Program-made: the position numbers and the translations under genes
Notes under the pieces: model-generated
What the model saw: only the letters and a program-made list of their open reading frames with translations
What the model was told of the DNA's origin: nothing
Database searches by the model: none
Part shown: piece by piece, positions 15,719 through 23,628 of the stretch
How positions within the stretch are numbered: the stretch's first letter is position 1
How the letters are laid out: each line of letters begins with the position of its first letter
Assembly: GCA_902834555.1 (NCBI GenBank)
Contig: CADFJN010000004.1
Span: 62,001 to 126,000 of the forward strand
Length of the DNA: 64,000 nt
Source of the DNA: Atopobiaceae bacterium
GTDB taxonomy: Bacteria > Actinomycetota > Coriobacteriia > Coriobacteriales > Atopobiaceae
Direction: 5' to 3'

Positions 15719-16371
15719 TGCTAGGGGAGCCATCGCAGAATAGCTACCTCACCCTCGCGAACGACGCTGAGGTTACAGGCGAGTTCGAGGACCGTCGCAG
15801 CCGCTTTATCGCGCAGCTCACGCACGTGTCGACCGAGGGAGAGGCAAACGCCTTCATCGAGAAGGTTCGCTCGCGCCATCACGACGCCCGGCACAACGTT
15901 CCGGCCTGGGTTCTTGCGGATGGACGGGAGCGTTGCTCGGACGATGGCGAGCCAAGCCGCACGGCAGGCATGCCTACCCTCGAGGTGCTCCACGGTGCCG
16001 GCCTCAAGGACGTGTGCTGCGTGGTGACTCGCTACTTTGGCGGGACGCTTCTCGGGCCAGGCGGCCTTGTCCGAGCCTACACTGCAGCCACGCAAGCGGC
16101 GGTCGAGGCAGCCCACGCAGCAGGCAGTATCGTCGAGATGACGCTGGTGACGCGCGTAGTGGTGCAGATTCCCTATTCTGCCTACGACCGCCTCACACGC
16201 ATGGTGGCAGACGCCGGCGGGCGCGTTCGCGACTCAGTCTTTGCCGAGGACGTGCAGCTTACCTGCGTTTTCCGCACGGGAGACGAGCGGGCGTTTGTCA
16301 CCGCTGTGACCGAATTCGCTAACGGCGATGACATCTGCCACGTGGGAGAGCCAGGTTTCGCCGAGTTCTAG
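15715..16371 (+). CDS. yigZ: YigZ/IMPACT family protein
   Basis: 218 aa. Starts inside the crr stop (ATGA overlap), so translationally coupled. The N-terminal UPF0029 domain shows DRRSRFIAQLTHV, RHHDARHNVPAWVL, DDGEPSRTAGMPTLEVL and VTRYFGGTLLGPGGLVRAYT; the C-terminal ferredoxin-like DUF1949 half follows from about residue 140. Function is uncertain: the eukaryotic relative IMPACT modulates translation control, and bacterial members may bind nucleic acid. Confidence 0.95.
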   Translation: MMLGEPSQNSYLTLANDAEVTGEFEDRRSRFIAQLTHVSTEGEANAFIEKVRSRHHDARHNVPAWVLADGRERCSDDGEPSRTAGMPTLEVLHGAGLKDVCCVVTRYFGGTLLGPGGLVRAYTAATQAAVEAAHAAGSIVEMTLVTRVVVQIPYSAYDRLTRMVADAGGRVRDSVFAEDVQLTCVFRTGDERAFVTAVTEFANGDDICHVGEPGFAEF

Positions 16372-16382
16372 TATGCACAGAA

Positions 16383-16412
16383 GCGCCCCTTGGCCATGCG
16401 GCCGAGGGGCGC
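16383..16412. terminator. Hairpin between convergent yigZ and HAD genes
   Basis: A 13-bp stem, GCGCCCCTTGGCC / GGCCGAGGGGCGC, with a 4-nt loop. It lies exactly between two convergent genes, as expected for a bidirectional terminator, though no U-tract is present on either side. Confidence 0.6.
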
Positions 16413-16450
16413 AGTTGAATCGGTTGGGTGTGGCAGGCTGCGAAATTGGC

Positions 16451-17077
16451 TCAAAACCCGAGGCCATGCTCTTTGAGGTAGCTTTCTAGCTCCTGTGCGC
16501 TTGTGAACTGGTGTGCCTGCATACCGGCGACCCTGGCGCCTGCTACGTTGTCTGCGTTGTCGTCCACAAAGAGGCAGCTTGCGGGCTCAAGGCCATAGTG
16601 TTCGCAGAGCACCAGATAGATTGCCGGATCAGGCTTCATGATGTGCTCGAACGCCGAGACCACCCAGCCGTCCATAAGGGGAAAGGAGGGAATGCGGTCC
16701 TTCTGTCTCCAGAAGCGCGTACCCGCGTTGGAAAGCACGTAGCAGCCATAGCCTGCGGTGTGCAGCCTCTCGACGAGCGTGTTTGTCTCTGCAATCACCG
16801 GCTGATGCTCGTGCCAGTGCGTCATGCACTCGTGCAGGTTGGGCCAGAGCCTCTCCGGAAGTCTCGCCTTGGCCATGCGCTCGATGGTGTCCTCGCTTAT
16901 GGCACCTGCGTCAAGCAGCGGCCATGCGGGACTCGCGAAGAGCGCCGCGTTAAGAGCTGCGGCGTCCTCCTCGTTGGTGGTAAAGACGTGTGAGAAGAGC
17001 GGACCATTGAAGTCGAGAAGTACGCCGCCCATGTCAAAAACGATGTTTTGAACGGGGGTGTCCTGTGATGTAGCCAT
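16451..17077 (-). CDS. HAD-superfamily hydrolase, IA-type
   Basis: 208 aa. Motif I reads IVFDMGGVLLDF (nucleophile Asp near 15), motif II YVLSNAG near 112, motif III KPDPAIY near 154 and motif IV LFVDDNADNVAGA near 172: the complete haloacid dehalogenase phosphatase set. It resembles the YihX/sugar-phosphate phosphatase group; the substrate cannot be told. ATG 17077 has GGAGGAG just upstream, so the longer in-frame version from 17203 is unlikely. It follows pepC on the same strand and may share its transcript. Confidence 0.9.
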   Translation of the reverse strand: MATSQDTPVQNIVFDMGGVLLDFNGPLFSHVFTTNEEDAAALNAALFASPAWPLLDAGAISEDTIERMAKARLPERLWPNLHECMTHWHEHQPVIAETNTLVERLHTAGYGCYVLSNAGTRFWRQKDRIPSFPLMDGWVVSAFEHIMKPDPAIYLVLCEHYGLEPASCLFVDDNADNVAGARVAGMQAHQFTSAQELESYLKEHGLGF

Positions 17078-17130
17078 ATCTCCTCCAGTGGTCCGCACTG
17101 TTCGCATTGCGTGCGAGAAACCTCGCAGCC

Positions 17131-18600
17131 CTACGACCTCACGCCGAGACCGGCCGCAACGCCGTCCCACGGCTCGACGTCGACTGCCTCCGCCTTGTCC
17201 CATAGCTCGAGGACGTCTGCGGGCACGAACTTACGCATGACTGTCACGGCTCCTCCGTAGGTACGGAACCAGTCGGCGCTCATGTAGAGGTAGCCGTCCT
17301 TGCAGGAGTCCTTGCCCCAGCTGTTCTCGACGCGCCAGGCAACCGGCTTGCCCGCGTCGTCCAGCTCCACGCCCTGGAAGGTCATGGCGTGGGTGAGGGA
17401 GGTCTCGCGCACGTCGAGCATGTCCTCGCGGCTCATCTTGAGGCCAACGCCAAAGAGGCCCTCGAGGTCGAGGCCATCGGTTGCCAGAACGCCGGGGAAG
17501 TCCTCGATGTGGCGCGGGAACTCCTGCATGACGTCGGCGTCCATGCCCACAGGCACGCCTGCCTTGAGACTGGCGATGGCTGCCTGCTCGAGCACCTCCT
17601 GCGGCATGTTGAGGAAGCGGTTGGGGGTGCCGCCCACCATGGGCTCCTCGAGCAGGACGTGCCACGCCGTCTTCCAAGGGCGAGTGGCGCCTGGCATGCA
17701 GACCAGCTGCACGTAGTCATTGGGGTCAAAGGGAACATAGCGCTCGACGAACTCGCGCGGGGTGATACCAGCGTCGCGAAGAAGCATGCGGGTATCCTTG
17801 TCGGCGCCCTTCTCGTCCTTGGAGTCTGCGACGCCGTCGTTCTCGGTGGCGTCCTTGGGTAGGATCGGCGTGAGCTTGGCAGCGTCGACCTTGGCCTTCT
17901 TGCCAACCTTGACCTCAAGGTCGAAGGTCGCGGGTGGCTCGCCCAGGCATACGGAGAGCATGCGGTAGACATCGGCCATGCAGGCATCCTTCTTGGCCGC
18001 GAGCTCCTCGGAGCCTGCGCCTGCGCGATGGGCGCGGCGAATGTCCGCGGCGGCGCGGCGCAACAGGCGGTCGAGCTGGGCGTCCATCTCGGCGGAGCTC
18101 TTGGTGCAGGCGGTCTCGGGCATCACATCCTTGGGAACAAGGCCCCACTTGGCGATGAGGTCCATAGCCTCGAAGTAGTAGCCACCGTCGCTCATGCCCC
18201 ACTCAAGAACGTGGTCGAGCTCTCGGTCGTTGTCCGGACGGTCGACCAGCGCAATCACGTGGTCGAGCATGGCGTTGGCCTTCTCGAGCTTGTCGTAGAA
18301 CATGCCAAACGCCTGCGAGAACTCGAAGGAGTCCACGTCGAGCAGGTCCATCGTGGCTGCGCGCGCTACGTTGAAGGCCGAGAACATCCAGCAGCGACCG
18401 CTCTGGCGCTGGTTGGTGACCTCGCCGGTGCGCTTGATGGAGACGCCGTAGGTGTCGTGGTAGGTCCGCATGCGTGTGTAGTCGCGCGCGGCGGCCATCA
18501 CGTTCATGGAGGTCACGGCGTTTCTCGCAACGTGGTTGGCGCGCTCGGCCCCAAAGGCCGCCCCCTGCTCGCGCGCCCAGCCGGTATCAATGCTTCCCAT
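17131..18600 (-). CDS. pepC: Aminopeptidase C (C1B cysteine peptidase), copy 1
   Basis: 489 aa. Bleomycin-hydrolase-type cytosolic aminopeptidase. The catalytic triad is visible: Cys70 in NQRQSGRCWMFS, His in SLTHAMTFQGVELD (about 408) and Asn in WRVENSWG (about 429). An Asp/Lys-rich insertion (DATENDGVADSKDEKGADKD) near 270-290 is not typical. ATG 18600 has GGGAAGGAA upstream. The second copy lies just upstream on the same strand; the two differ widely, so the duplication is old. PepC cleaves N-terminal residues from small peptides, useful for an amino-acid-fermenting anaerobe. Confidence 0.95.
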   Translation of the reverse strand: MGSIDTGWAREQGAAFGAERANHVARNAVTSMNVMAAARDYTRMRTYHDTYGVSIKRTGEVTNQRQSGRCWMFSAFNVARAATMDLLDVDSFEFSQAFGMFYDKLEKANAMLDHVIALVDRPDNDRELDHVLEWGMSDGGYYFEAMDLIAKWGLVPKDVMPETACTKSSAEMDAQLDRLLRRAAADIRRAHRAGAGSEELAAKKDACMADVYRMLSVCLGEPPATFDLEVKVGKKAKVDAAKLTPILPKDATENDGVADSKDEKGADKDTRMLLRDAGITPREFVERYVPFDPNDYVQLVCMPGATRPWKTAWHVLLEEPMVGGTPNRFLNMPQEVLEQAAIASLKAGVPVGMDADVMQEFPRHIEDFPGVLATDGLDLEGLFGVGLKMSREDMLDVRETSLTHAMTFQGVELDDAGKPVAWRVENSWGKDSCKDGYLYMSADWFRTYGGAVTVMRKFVPADVLELWDKAEAVDVEPWDGVAAGLGVRS

Positions 18601-18688
18601 GTTGTTCCTTCCCGGTGAGGCAAGGGGCTCCTTGCCTCGTTCATTAGTGACTGGTGAGGTGGTGCTTTTGTATATCGATTGCCCACAA

Positions 18689-18717
18689 TGAGACAAAGGG
18701 ACTGTCCCTTTGTCTCA
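18689..18717. repeat. Palindromic repeat P1 (TGAGACAAAGGGA family)
   Basis: TGAGACAAAGGGA, loop CTG, TCCCTTTGTCTCA: a perfect 13-bp inverted repeat in the spacer between the two pepC genes. Same family as 39349, 39437 and 45254. Confidence 0.85.
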
Positions 18718-18742
18718 CAAAGGCGGACGAGCGGGGTGTACC

Positions 18743-20092
18743 CTACGCCAGCGAGCCCATGGGGTCCCATGGCGCGAGGACCGTGGGCTCCTCGGTCTCG
18801 TAGGTGTGGCGCTCCTCCTCGGTGAGGTACTTCTTGTCAACGACGACCTGGTAGACGTACTCGTCAAACCATGCGTCGGAGAGCGTGTCAAAGCCGTCGC
18901 GGCCATGGTCCTTGCCCCAGGAGTTCTCGACCTTCCAGAGCTCCGGGTTGCCATCGGCGTCCAGGCGCACGCCCTCGAGCACCATGGCGTGGGTCATGAG
19001 GCTCTCGCCGTAGTCCAGACGCTCGGCCTTGTCCATGTTGCCCTCGACGGGGAAGCCAAAGAGCGCGTCCACGTCGAGCGCGGCGGTATCCATCATGCCC
19101 TCGTCACGCAGGTAGCTCTGTGCCACATCGCACCCAAACCACACGGGCAGGTTGTCGCGCAGCTGCGCAATCGCCACGCGCTTGAGCTCTGCGGGCGGGA
19201 GGTTGAGGTAGCGCACGCCGTGGTCCTCCCACACGTTGCCCAGCCTGCTCACGGTGTAGGTGTGGCCAAAGGGCTTGTCGGCCGTAGGTGCGCTGATGAG
19301 CGAGACGTAGGAGTCCACGTCCATGTCGACCGCGGTCGAGAAGAACTCCTTGGGGGTGAAGGTGCCGACAAGCACGAGCTTGTCGTCCTTATCGCGCAGT
19401 CGTACGGGGAAGCTCGCGGGCGGCTCGCCCAGGCAGGTTGCCAGCAGGTGGTAGACCTCGTCCATCATCTCCTTCTTCATGGAGCGAAGGTCGCCCATCT
19501 CGACCCCGGCCTCGTGGCTCTGGCGCAGGCGCTTGGCGGCGCCGCGCAGGTAGCGCGTGAGGTAGCGATCCATGTCGCTGGTGTTTCTCGAGCAGGCGGT
19601 CTCGGGCATGGCCTCCTTGGGCACCACGCCGTACTTCTTCACCAGGCTGCGGAACATGTCCCACTGCCCGCCGTCGCCGATGGGGTCGGTGAGCAGGAAC
19701 GACACCAGGCGACCGTTAAGCGGCTCGTCGAGGGTGTCGAGGATGTTCTCGAGGAACCAGTTGCTCTTCTCGAGCTTGTCCCAGAAGAGTGGGTAGGCCT
19801 GCGAGAGCTCGAAGGTCTTGAGGTTGTACTTCTTGATGACGCGATAGCGCATGGTGTTGAGGCTTGCGAACATCCAGCAGCGGCCGGAGCGCTCCTGGTT
19901 GCACCTCTCGCCCTGCGTGACCTCGATGTCGAAGCCCAGCGCGTTGGCGGCAACGCCCTCGGGGCGGCGCGCGGCGGCGCGGATGCCGTTTGCGGTGACG
20001 GCGTTCTTCGCGACGATGTTCACGCGCTCTGCCGAGAAGTTCTCGTGCGCGGCGGCGAGGTCGTCAGCGGTGATGCTGGTCAGGTCGTCCAT
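18743..20092 (-). CDS. pepC: Aminopeptidase C (C1B cysteine peptidase), copy 2
   Basis: 449 aa. The C1B triad is intact: Cys72 in NQERSGRCWMF, His in SLMTHAMVLEGV and Asn in WKVENSWGKD. It is 40 residues shorter than its neighbour, lacks the charged insertion, and ends EPTVLAPWDPMGSLA. PepC/Gal6 enzymes use their C-terminal tail in the active site to set exopeptidase specificity, so the different ends of the two copies (this one and DGVAAGLGVRS) may mean different substrate ranges. ATG 20092 has AGGAGGAAC upstream. Confidence 0.94.
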   Translation of the reverse strand: MDDLTSITADDLAAAHENFSAERVNIVAKNAVTANGIRAAARRPEGVAANALGFDIEVTQGERCNQERSGRCWMFASLNTMRYRVIKKYNLKTFELSQAYPLFWDKLEKSNWFLENILDTLDEPLNGRLVSFLLTDPIGDGGQWDMFRSLVKKYGVVPKEAMPETACSRNTSDMDRYLTRYLRGAAKRLRQSHEAGVEMGDLRSMKKEMMDEVYHLLATCLGEPPASFPVRLRDKDDKLVLVGTFTPKEFFSTAVDMDVDSYVSLISAPTADKPFGHTYTVSRLGNVWEDHGVRYLNLPPAELKRVAIAQLRDNLPVWFGCDVAQSYLRDEGMMDTAALDVDALFGFPVEGNMDKAERLDYGESLMTHAMVLEGVRLDADGNPELWKVENSWGKDHGRDGFDTLSDAWFDEYVYQVVVDKKYLTEEERHTYETEEPTVLAPWDPMGSLA

Positions 20093-20203
20093 TGTTCCTC
20101 CTAGTGACTTGTGTTTGCGCGACGTAATCCGCATCGAAGCATATCACGCGCGTGTGCGTACCTGAAATTGGTACCCCGTGTGGAGCCATTCTCGACAGCT
20201 ATT

Positions 20204-20221
20204 AGTCATATGTATATGACT
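20204..20221. promoter_or_regulatory. 18-bp palindrome, candidate MarR operator
   Basis: AGTCATAT-GT-ATATGACT is a perfect 8-bp dyad about 90 bp upstream of the SDR start, in the divergent spacer shared with pepC copy 2. Size and AT-rich form fit MarR-family operators, and a MarR gene is the second gene of the SDR operon. Confidence 0.5.
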
Positions 20222-20311
20222 TTTTGCGTGGGTATCCTTGCACCAACGAAGGACGGCGTTGACCGCGCGTTGGCGCCAAAGTCGAGAGACCAGCAACGAG
20301 GAGGCAGCAAC

Positions 20312-21112
20312 ATGGACAGGCTCAAGGGCAAGGTTGCGGTGGTCACGGGTTCTACCAGCGGCATTGGCATTGGGATTGCGCATGAGTTTGCCGCCGAGGG
20401 CGCGCACGTTGTGGTGTGCGGCAGGCGAGAGGCTCGCGGCCAGGAGGTCGTGGGCCGGATTGTGGCCGACGGCGGCAGCGCGAGCTTCCACAGGATGGAT
20501 CTCACGGATCTCTCCACCGTGGATGCGCTTATGGCAGACACGGCGCGCGACTATGGCAGCATCGACGTCTTGGTGAACAACGCCGCAGGCGTGGGGCTCA
20601 AGGACGGCCGCGTGGATGAGATCTCGCTCGAGGACTGGGATGCGATGTTCGCATCTGGCGTTCGTGGCACGTTCTACGCGATCAAGGCGGTCCTGCCGTA
20701 CATGCGCGCCGCGGGCGGCGGCTCGATTGTGAACATTGGGTCCATGGCGTCCATCTCGGGTGATCTGGGATCTACTGCCTACGCCTGCAGCAAGGCGGGC
20801 GTGGACATGCTCACCTCCTCCGTGGCCCTGCAGTATGGCAAGGAGAACATTCGCTGCAACTGCGTGCGACCGGGGCTTATCGTGACCCCGCAGAACGAGG
20901 CGCACGTTCCGCAGCAGCTCAAGGACGTCTTCCTGAGCAACATCGAGGTCAACCGCTACGGAAGTCCCGCGGACATCGCGCATGCTTGCACGTACTTTGC
21001 CTCTGACGAGAGCGCCTACGTTACCGGACAGGTTATCAACGTGGATGGTGGCTTGAACTCGCACGCCCCCACCGTGGCACAGTTCCGCTCGGCCGGATCG
21101 AGGACCTGGTAG
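20312..21112 (+). CDS. Short-chain dehydrogenase/reductase
   Basis: 266 aa, classical SDR. Cofactor motif TGSTSGIGIGIA (TGxxxGxG, residues 11-22), NNAAG near 89, catalytic Ser in NIGSMASIS (about 141), Tyr-x-x-x-Lys in YACSKAG (about 154-158), and a C-terminal YVTGQVINVDGG. An Arg (CGRRE) follows beta-2, which often favours NADP. Substrate unknown; hydroxysteroid dehydrogenases of Coriobacteriia belong to this family, but nothing here proves that. ATG 20312 follows ACGAGGAGG. The MarR gene begins at the next base after the stop. Confidence 0.92.
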   Translation: MDRLKGKVAVVTGSTSGIGIGIAHEFAAEGAHVVVCGRREARGQEVVGRIVADGGSASFHRMDLTDLSTVDALMADTARDYGSIDVLVNNAAGVGLKDGRVDEISLEDWDAMFASGVRGTFYAIKAVLPYMRAAGGGSIVNIGSMASISGDLGSTAYACSKAGVDMLTSSVALQYGKENIRCNCVRPGLIVTPQNEAHVPQQLKDVFLSNIEVNRYGSPADIAHACTYFASDESAYVTGQVINVDGGLNSHAPTVAQFRSAGSRTW

Positions 21113-21571
21113 ATGTCTGAGGGCGGACTTGGCGTGGCCGGCGCGACGAACGCCGGCCTCTCGCCAGCGTATCGTATGCGCGTCGTGTTCGAGGGCAAAG
21201 TCATGGCGCCGTACCGGGACACGTATCGCGGTGAGCTTGGCCAGGCGCAAGTGGAGCTACTGGAACTGCTGTACATGCGCGGCACTATGCACCAGTATGA
21301 GCTGGTAAACGAGCTGCGCACTTCTAAGCAGCACGTTTCGAAAATGACCTCACGGCTGGAGCAGATGGGCTACGTCGCGAGGAGCGTGGATGACGCTGAC
21401 GCTCGAGGCCACACTGTTGCGCTGACCGACGCCGGTCGAGCGTATGTCGATCGGCACATCGCAGAAGGCTCCAAGCGGGCGCGCGAGCTGTACTCGCACC
21501 TGAGCGTTGCGGAGCGTAGAGAGCTCGACCAGGCAATGCTCACGGTCGCGCGGCTGCTCGAGAAGGCATAG
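21113..21571 (+). CDS. MarR-family transcriptional regulator
   Basis: 152 aa. Winged helix: QVELLELLYMRGTMHQYELVNELRTSKQHVSKMTSRLEQMGYV (about 44-86) is the HTH, and RSVDDADARGHTVALTDAGRAYVD is the wing with the Asp/Arg pattern typical of MarR. It starts immediately after the SDR stop, so the two form one operon. The likely model is autoregulation through the palindrome at 20204-20221, released by a small ligand handled by the SDR; this is an inference. Confidence 0.9.
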   Translation: MSEGGLGVAGATNAGLSPAYRMRVVFEGKVMAPYRDTYRGELGQAQVELLELLYMRGTMHQYELVNELRTSKQHVSKMTSRLEQMGYVARSVDDADARGHTVALTDAGRAYVDRHIAEGSKRARELYSHLSVAERRELDQAMLTVARLLEKA

Positions 21572-21599
21572 AGGGCGTGCGCGCGCCGCTCTGCTCCAT

Positions 21600-21693
21600 A
21601 ACCTCACACGTGTTGTTTCTTATTTTATTATTTCTGATGCACAACTGGGATTTTCTTGCCATTGATAAAACAAGAAACAACACGTGTGAGGTT
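21600..21693. repeat. Perfect 22-bp inverted repeat with CACGTG in each arm
   Basis: Arms at 21600-21621 and 21672-21693 are exact reverse complements, and each contains ACACGTGT, itself palindromic. The 50-bp centre is AT-rich. It lies between the MarR gene and pcnB. No target-site duplication is visible. It could be a small MITE-like element, a terminator-like cruciform or a two-site operator. Confidence 0.75.
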
Positions 21694-21781
21694 CTTTGGC
21701 CAAACGGCAAACGGCCATTTCGCCGTCGCGCGCTATACTCGGTGAGTAAGAAACCCAGCGCCCAGAGCAGGGAGGATGCGT

Positions 21782-23179
21782 ATGCGGACCGTGCGAGTCG
21801 TACCCGCATACCCCGTGCCGGACTACGGCCTGCGTGTTCTGCGCGTAATCGAGGACGCTGGCTTCGAGGCGTGGGTCGTTGGCGGCTGGGTGCGCGACGC
21901 GCTTCTCGGCGCGCCGATGCATGACGTAGACGTGACGACTTCCGCACCCTGGCAGGAGACGGAGCGCGTGCTTCGCGCTGCAGGTATCGAGGTGCATGAG
22001 ACGGGCACTGCCCACGGCACCGTGACCGCTGTTGTTGAGGGGATGCCCGTCGAGGTGACCACCTATCGCGTCGAGGGTACCTACTCAGACCGCCGCCACC
22101 CCGATGAGGTGCGCTTTGTTCGCGACGTACGGGAAGACCTTGCCCGTCGCGACTTTACGGTGAATGCCATGGCCTACCACCCGGATCGCGGGCTTCTCGA
22201 CCTCTTTGGCGGGCGAGAAGACCTCACGCGCGGGGTGGTGCGCGCGGTGGGGGATCCGTACCGGCGTTTTGAGGAGGACGCGCTGCGCGTTCTTCGCGCT
22301 GTGCGCTTTGCCTGTCGGCTGGGGTTTGAGGTCGAGCCACGCACGCAGGCAGCGCTTATGGCGTGTGCTCCAGAGCTCGACGGAATTGCGCGTGAGCGCG
22401 TGGGCCAGGAGATGGACGGCATCGTTGCCTCCGGGCGCGTCTCATGGGCGCTGCGAAACGAGTTTGACGTGCTCGCCCGTGCTGTGCCAGCGCTCATACC
22501 CATGCGAGGCCTGGACCAGCGGAGCCCCTACCACGCCTACGACCTTCTGGAGCACACCGCTCGCGTGTGTGCCGGCGTCGAGGCGTTTGCCGGTGGGGTC
22601 CCCACGCAGGCGCTCAGGTGGGCGGCGCTTCTCCACGATGCGGGCAAGCCCATGTGCGCATCCGTCGACGAGAACGGCCGCGGGCACTTTCGGGACCACC
22701 AGCGTGCGGGTGCGGTCCTCTGCAGGGATGCGCTTCTCGGCTTGGCTCTCCCACACGAGGTTGCTAGCCGGGCGGCGGCTCTCGTTAGGTATCACGACCG
22801 ACATCTATCGTCTTCTCCGGCTGGCGTGCGCAGGCTCCTGCGGCGGCTTGACCAGGCGCGGCCCGGCGAGGCGCCTGCGCTTGCCTACCAGCTGCTCGAC
22901 CTGCAGCACGCCGACGCCATCGCAAAGGCGTGGCCCTGTGCTCAGCGTGCGGTGGAACTGGACGTGTTCGAACGAGCCCTCTCTGGGGAGCTTTCGCGCG
23001 GGGCGGCGTTTCGTGTGCGCGACCTGGCGGTTGGCGGGGGAGACGTGATGCGCGCGCTGGGCGTTGCCCCTGGGCCCGAGGTGGGCCACGCTCTCTCGAC
23101 GCTCCTTGACGATGTGATTTACGGACGTGTCGAGAACAGCCGGGAAGCCCTTCTCGCCTGGCTGCGTGAGAAAGAGTAG
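21782..23179 (+). CDS. cca: CCA-adding tRNA nucleotidyltransferase
   Basis: 465 aa. Class II nucleotidyltransferase: VVGGWVRDALLGAPMHDVDVTT (motif A, catalytic DxD, about 31-52), RRDFTVNAMAYHP (motif B/C), EDALRVLRAVRFACRLGF (motif D) and ARERVGQEM (motif E). An HD domain follows (LLHDAGKP near 288). It builds or repairs the tRNA 3' CCA end. ATG 21782 is chosen because GGGAGG at 21769-21774 gives normal spacing; ATG 21776 abuts it. TATACT at 21734-21739 is a likely -10. Two tRNA genes follow. Confidence 0.94.
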   Translation: MRTVRVVPAYPVPDYGLRVLRVIEDAGFEAWVVGGWVRDALLGAPMHDVDVTTSAPWQETERVLRAAGIEVHETGTAHGTVTAVVEGMPVEVTTYRVEGTYSDRRHPDEVRFVRDVREDLARRDFTVNAMAYHPDRGLLDLFGGREDLTRGVVRAVGDPYRRFEEDALRVLRAVRFACRLGFEVEPRTQAALMACAPELDGIARERVGQEMDGIVASGRVSWALRNEFDVLARAVPALIPMRGLDQRSPYHAYDLLEHTARVCAGVEAFAGGVPTQALRWAALLHDAGKPMCASVDENGRGHFRDHQRAGAVLCRDALLGLALPHEVASRAAALVRYHDRHLSSSPAGVRRLLRRLDQARPGEAPALAYQLLDLQHADAIAKAWPCAQRAVELDVFERALSGELSRGAAFRVRDLAVGGGDVMRALGVAPGPEVGHALSTLLDDVIYGRVENSREALLAWLREKE

Positions 23180-23207
23180 GCCGTCGAAAAAAAGTTTGAA
23201 TTGAGGG

Positions 23208-23236
23208 TTGCAATACCGTGAGGTATGCCGTAAAGT
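23208..23236 (+). promoter_or_regulatory. Promoter of the tRNA-Gln/tRNA-Glu operon
   Basis: -35 TTGCAA (23208-23213), 17-bp spacer, -10 TAAAGT (23231-23236), about 34 bp before the first tRNA. Confidence 0.6.
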
Positions 23237-23269
23237 ATCTTCTCGCGTTGAGACAGGACAGACATTAAT

Positions 23270-23343
23270 TGGGATGTCGTCTAGCGGTAGGACAGCGGAT
23301 TCTGGTTCCGTCAACGGGAGTTCGATTCTCTCCATCCCAGCCA
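23270..23343 (+). tRNA. tRNA-Gln(CUG)
   Basis: 74-nt cloverleaf with encoded CCA. Acceptor TGGGATG/CATCCCA, short D stem GTC/GAC, anticodon stem GCGGA/TCCGT with loop TTCTGGT (anticodon CUG at 23302-23304), T stem GGGAG/CTCTC around TTCGATT. U1-A72 and discriminator G73 fit glutamine. Paired with tRNA-Glu 20 bp downstream. Confidence 0.95.
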
Positions 23344-23363
23344 CTGTCCTCACAACTGAATAT

Positions 23364-23440
23364 GGCCCGTTCGTCTAGCGGCCTAGGACGCCGCCCTCTC
23401 AAGGCGGAGATCAGCAGTTCGAATCTGCTACGGGCTACCA
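23364..23440 (+). tRNA. tRNA-Glu(CUC)
   Basis: 77-nt cloverleaf with encoded CCA at 23438-23440. Anticodon stem CCGCC/GGCGG holds loop CTCTCAA (anticodon CUC); the D region TCGTCTAGCGGCCTAGGAC is typical of tRNA-Glu. Acceptor GGCCCGT/ACGGGCT has a G1-U72 wobble if the end is placed at 23364. Confidence 0.94.
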
Positions 23441-23448
23441 AGAAATCG

Positions 23449-23479
23449 CAGGTCGTCGGCTATGTCGGTGGCCTGTTTT
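23449..23479 (+). terminator. Terminator of the tRNA operon
   Basis: CAGGTCGTCGGC pairs with GTCGGTGGCCTG (12 pairs including G-U) with loop TAT, followed by TTTT at 23476-23479. Confidence 0.7.
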
Positions 23480-23628
23480 CGTGTCTAGAACAGACGTACG
23501 CCAACGAGCGCCAACATGAGCGTTCGCTCATATGAAGACACAAGGCCTTAATGTTCAGAAATGCCCTCCCCGGCGCACAGCCTCTGGTGCCGTCACAGCA
23601 CCCAAGTGCCCCACGCCGGCTCTGGCCC

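Noticed and set aside
21600..21693. Insertion sequence at the 22-bp inverted repeat
   Set aside because: No transposase fits in 94 bp and no target duplication; at most a MITE-like remnant.
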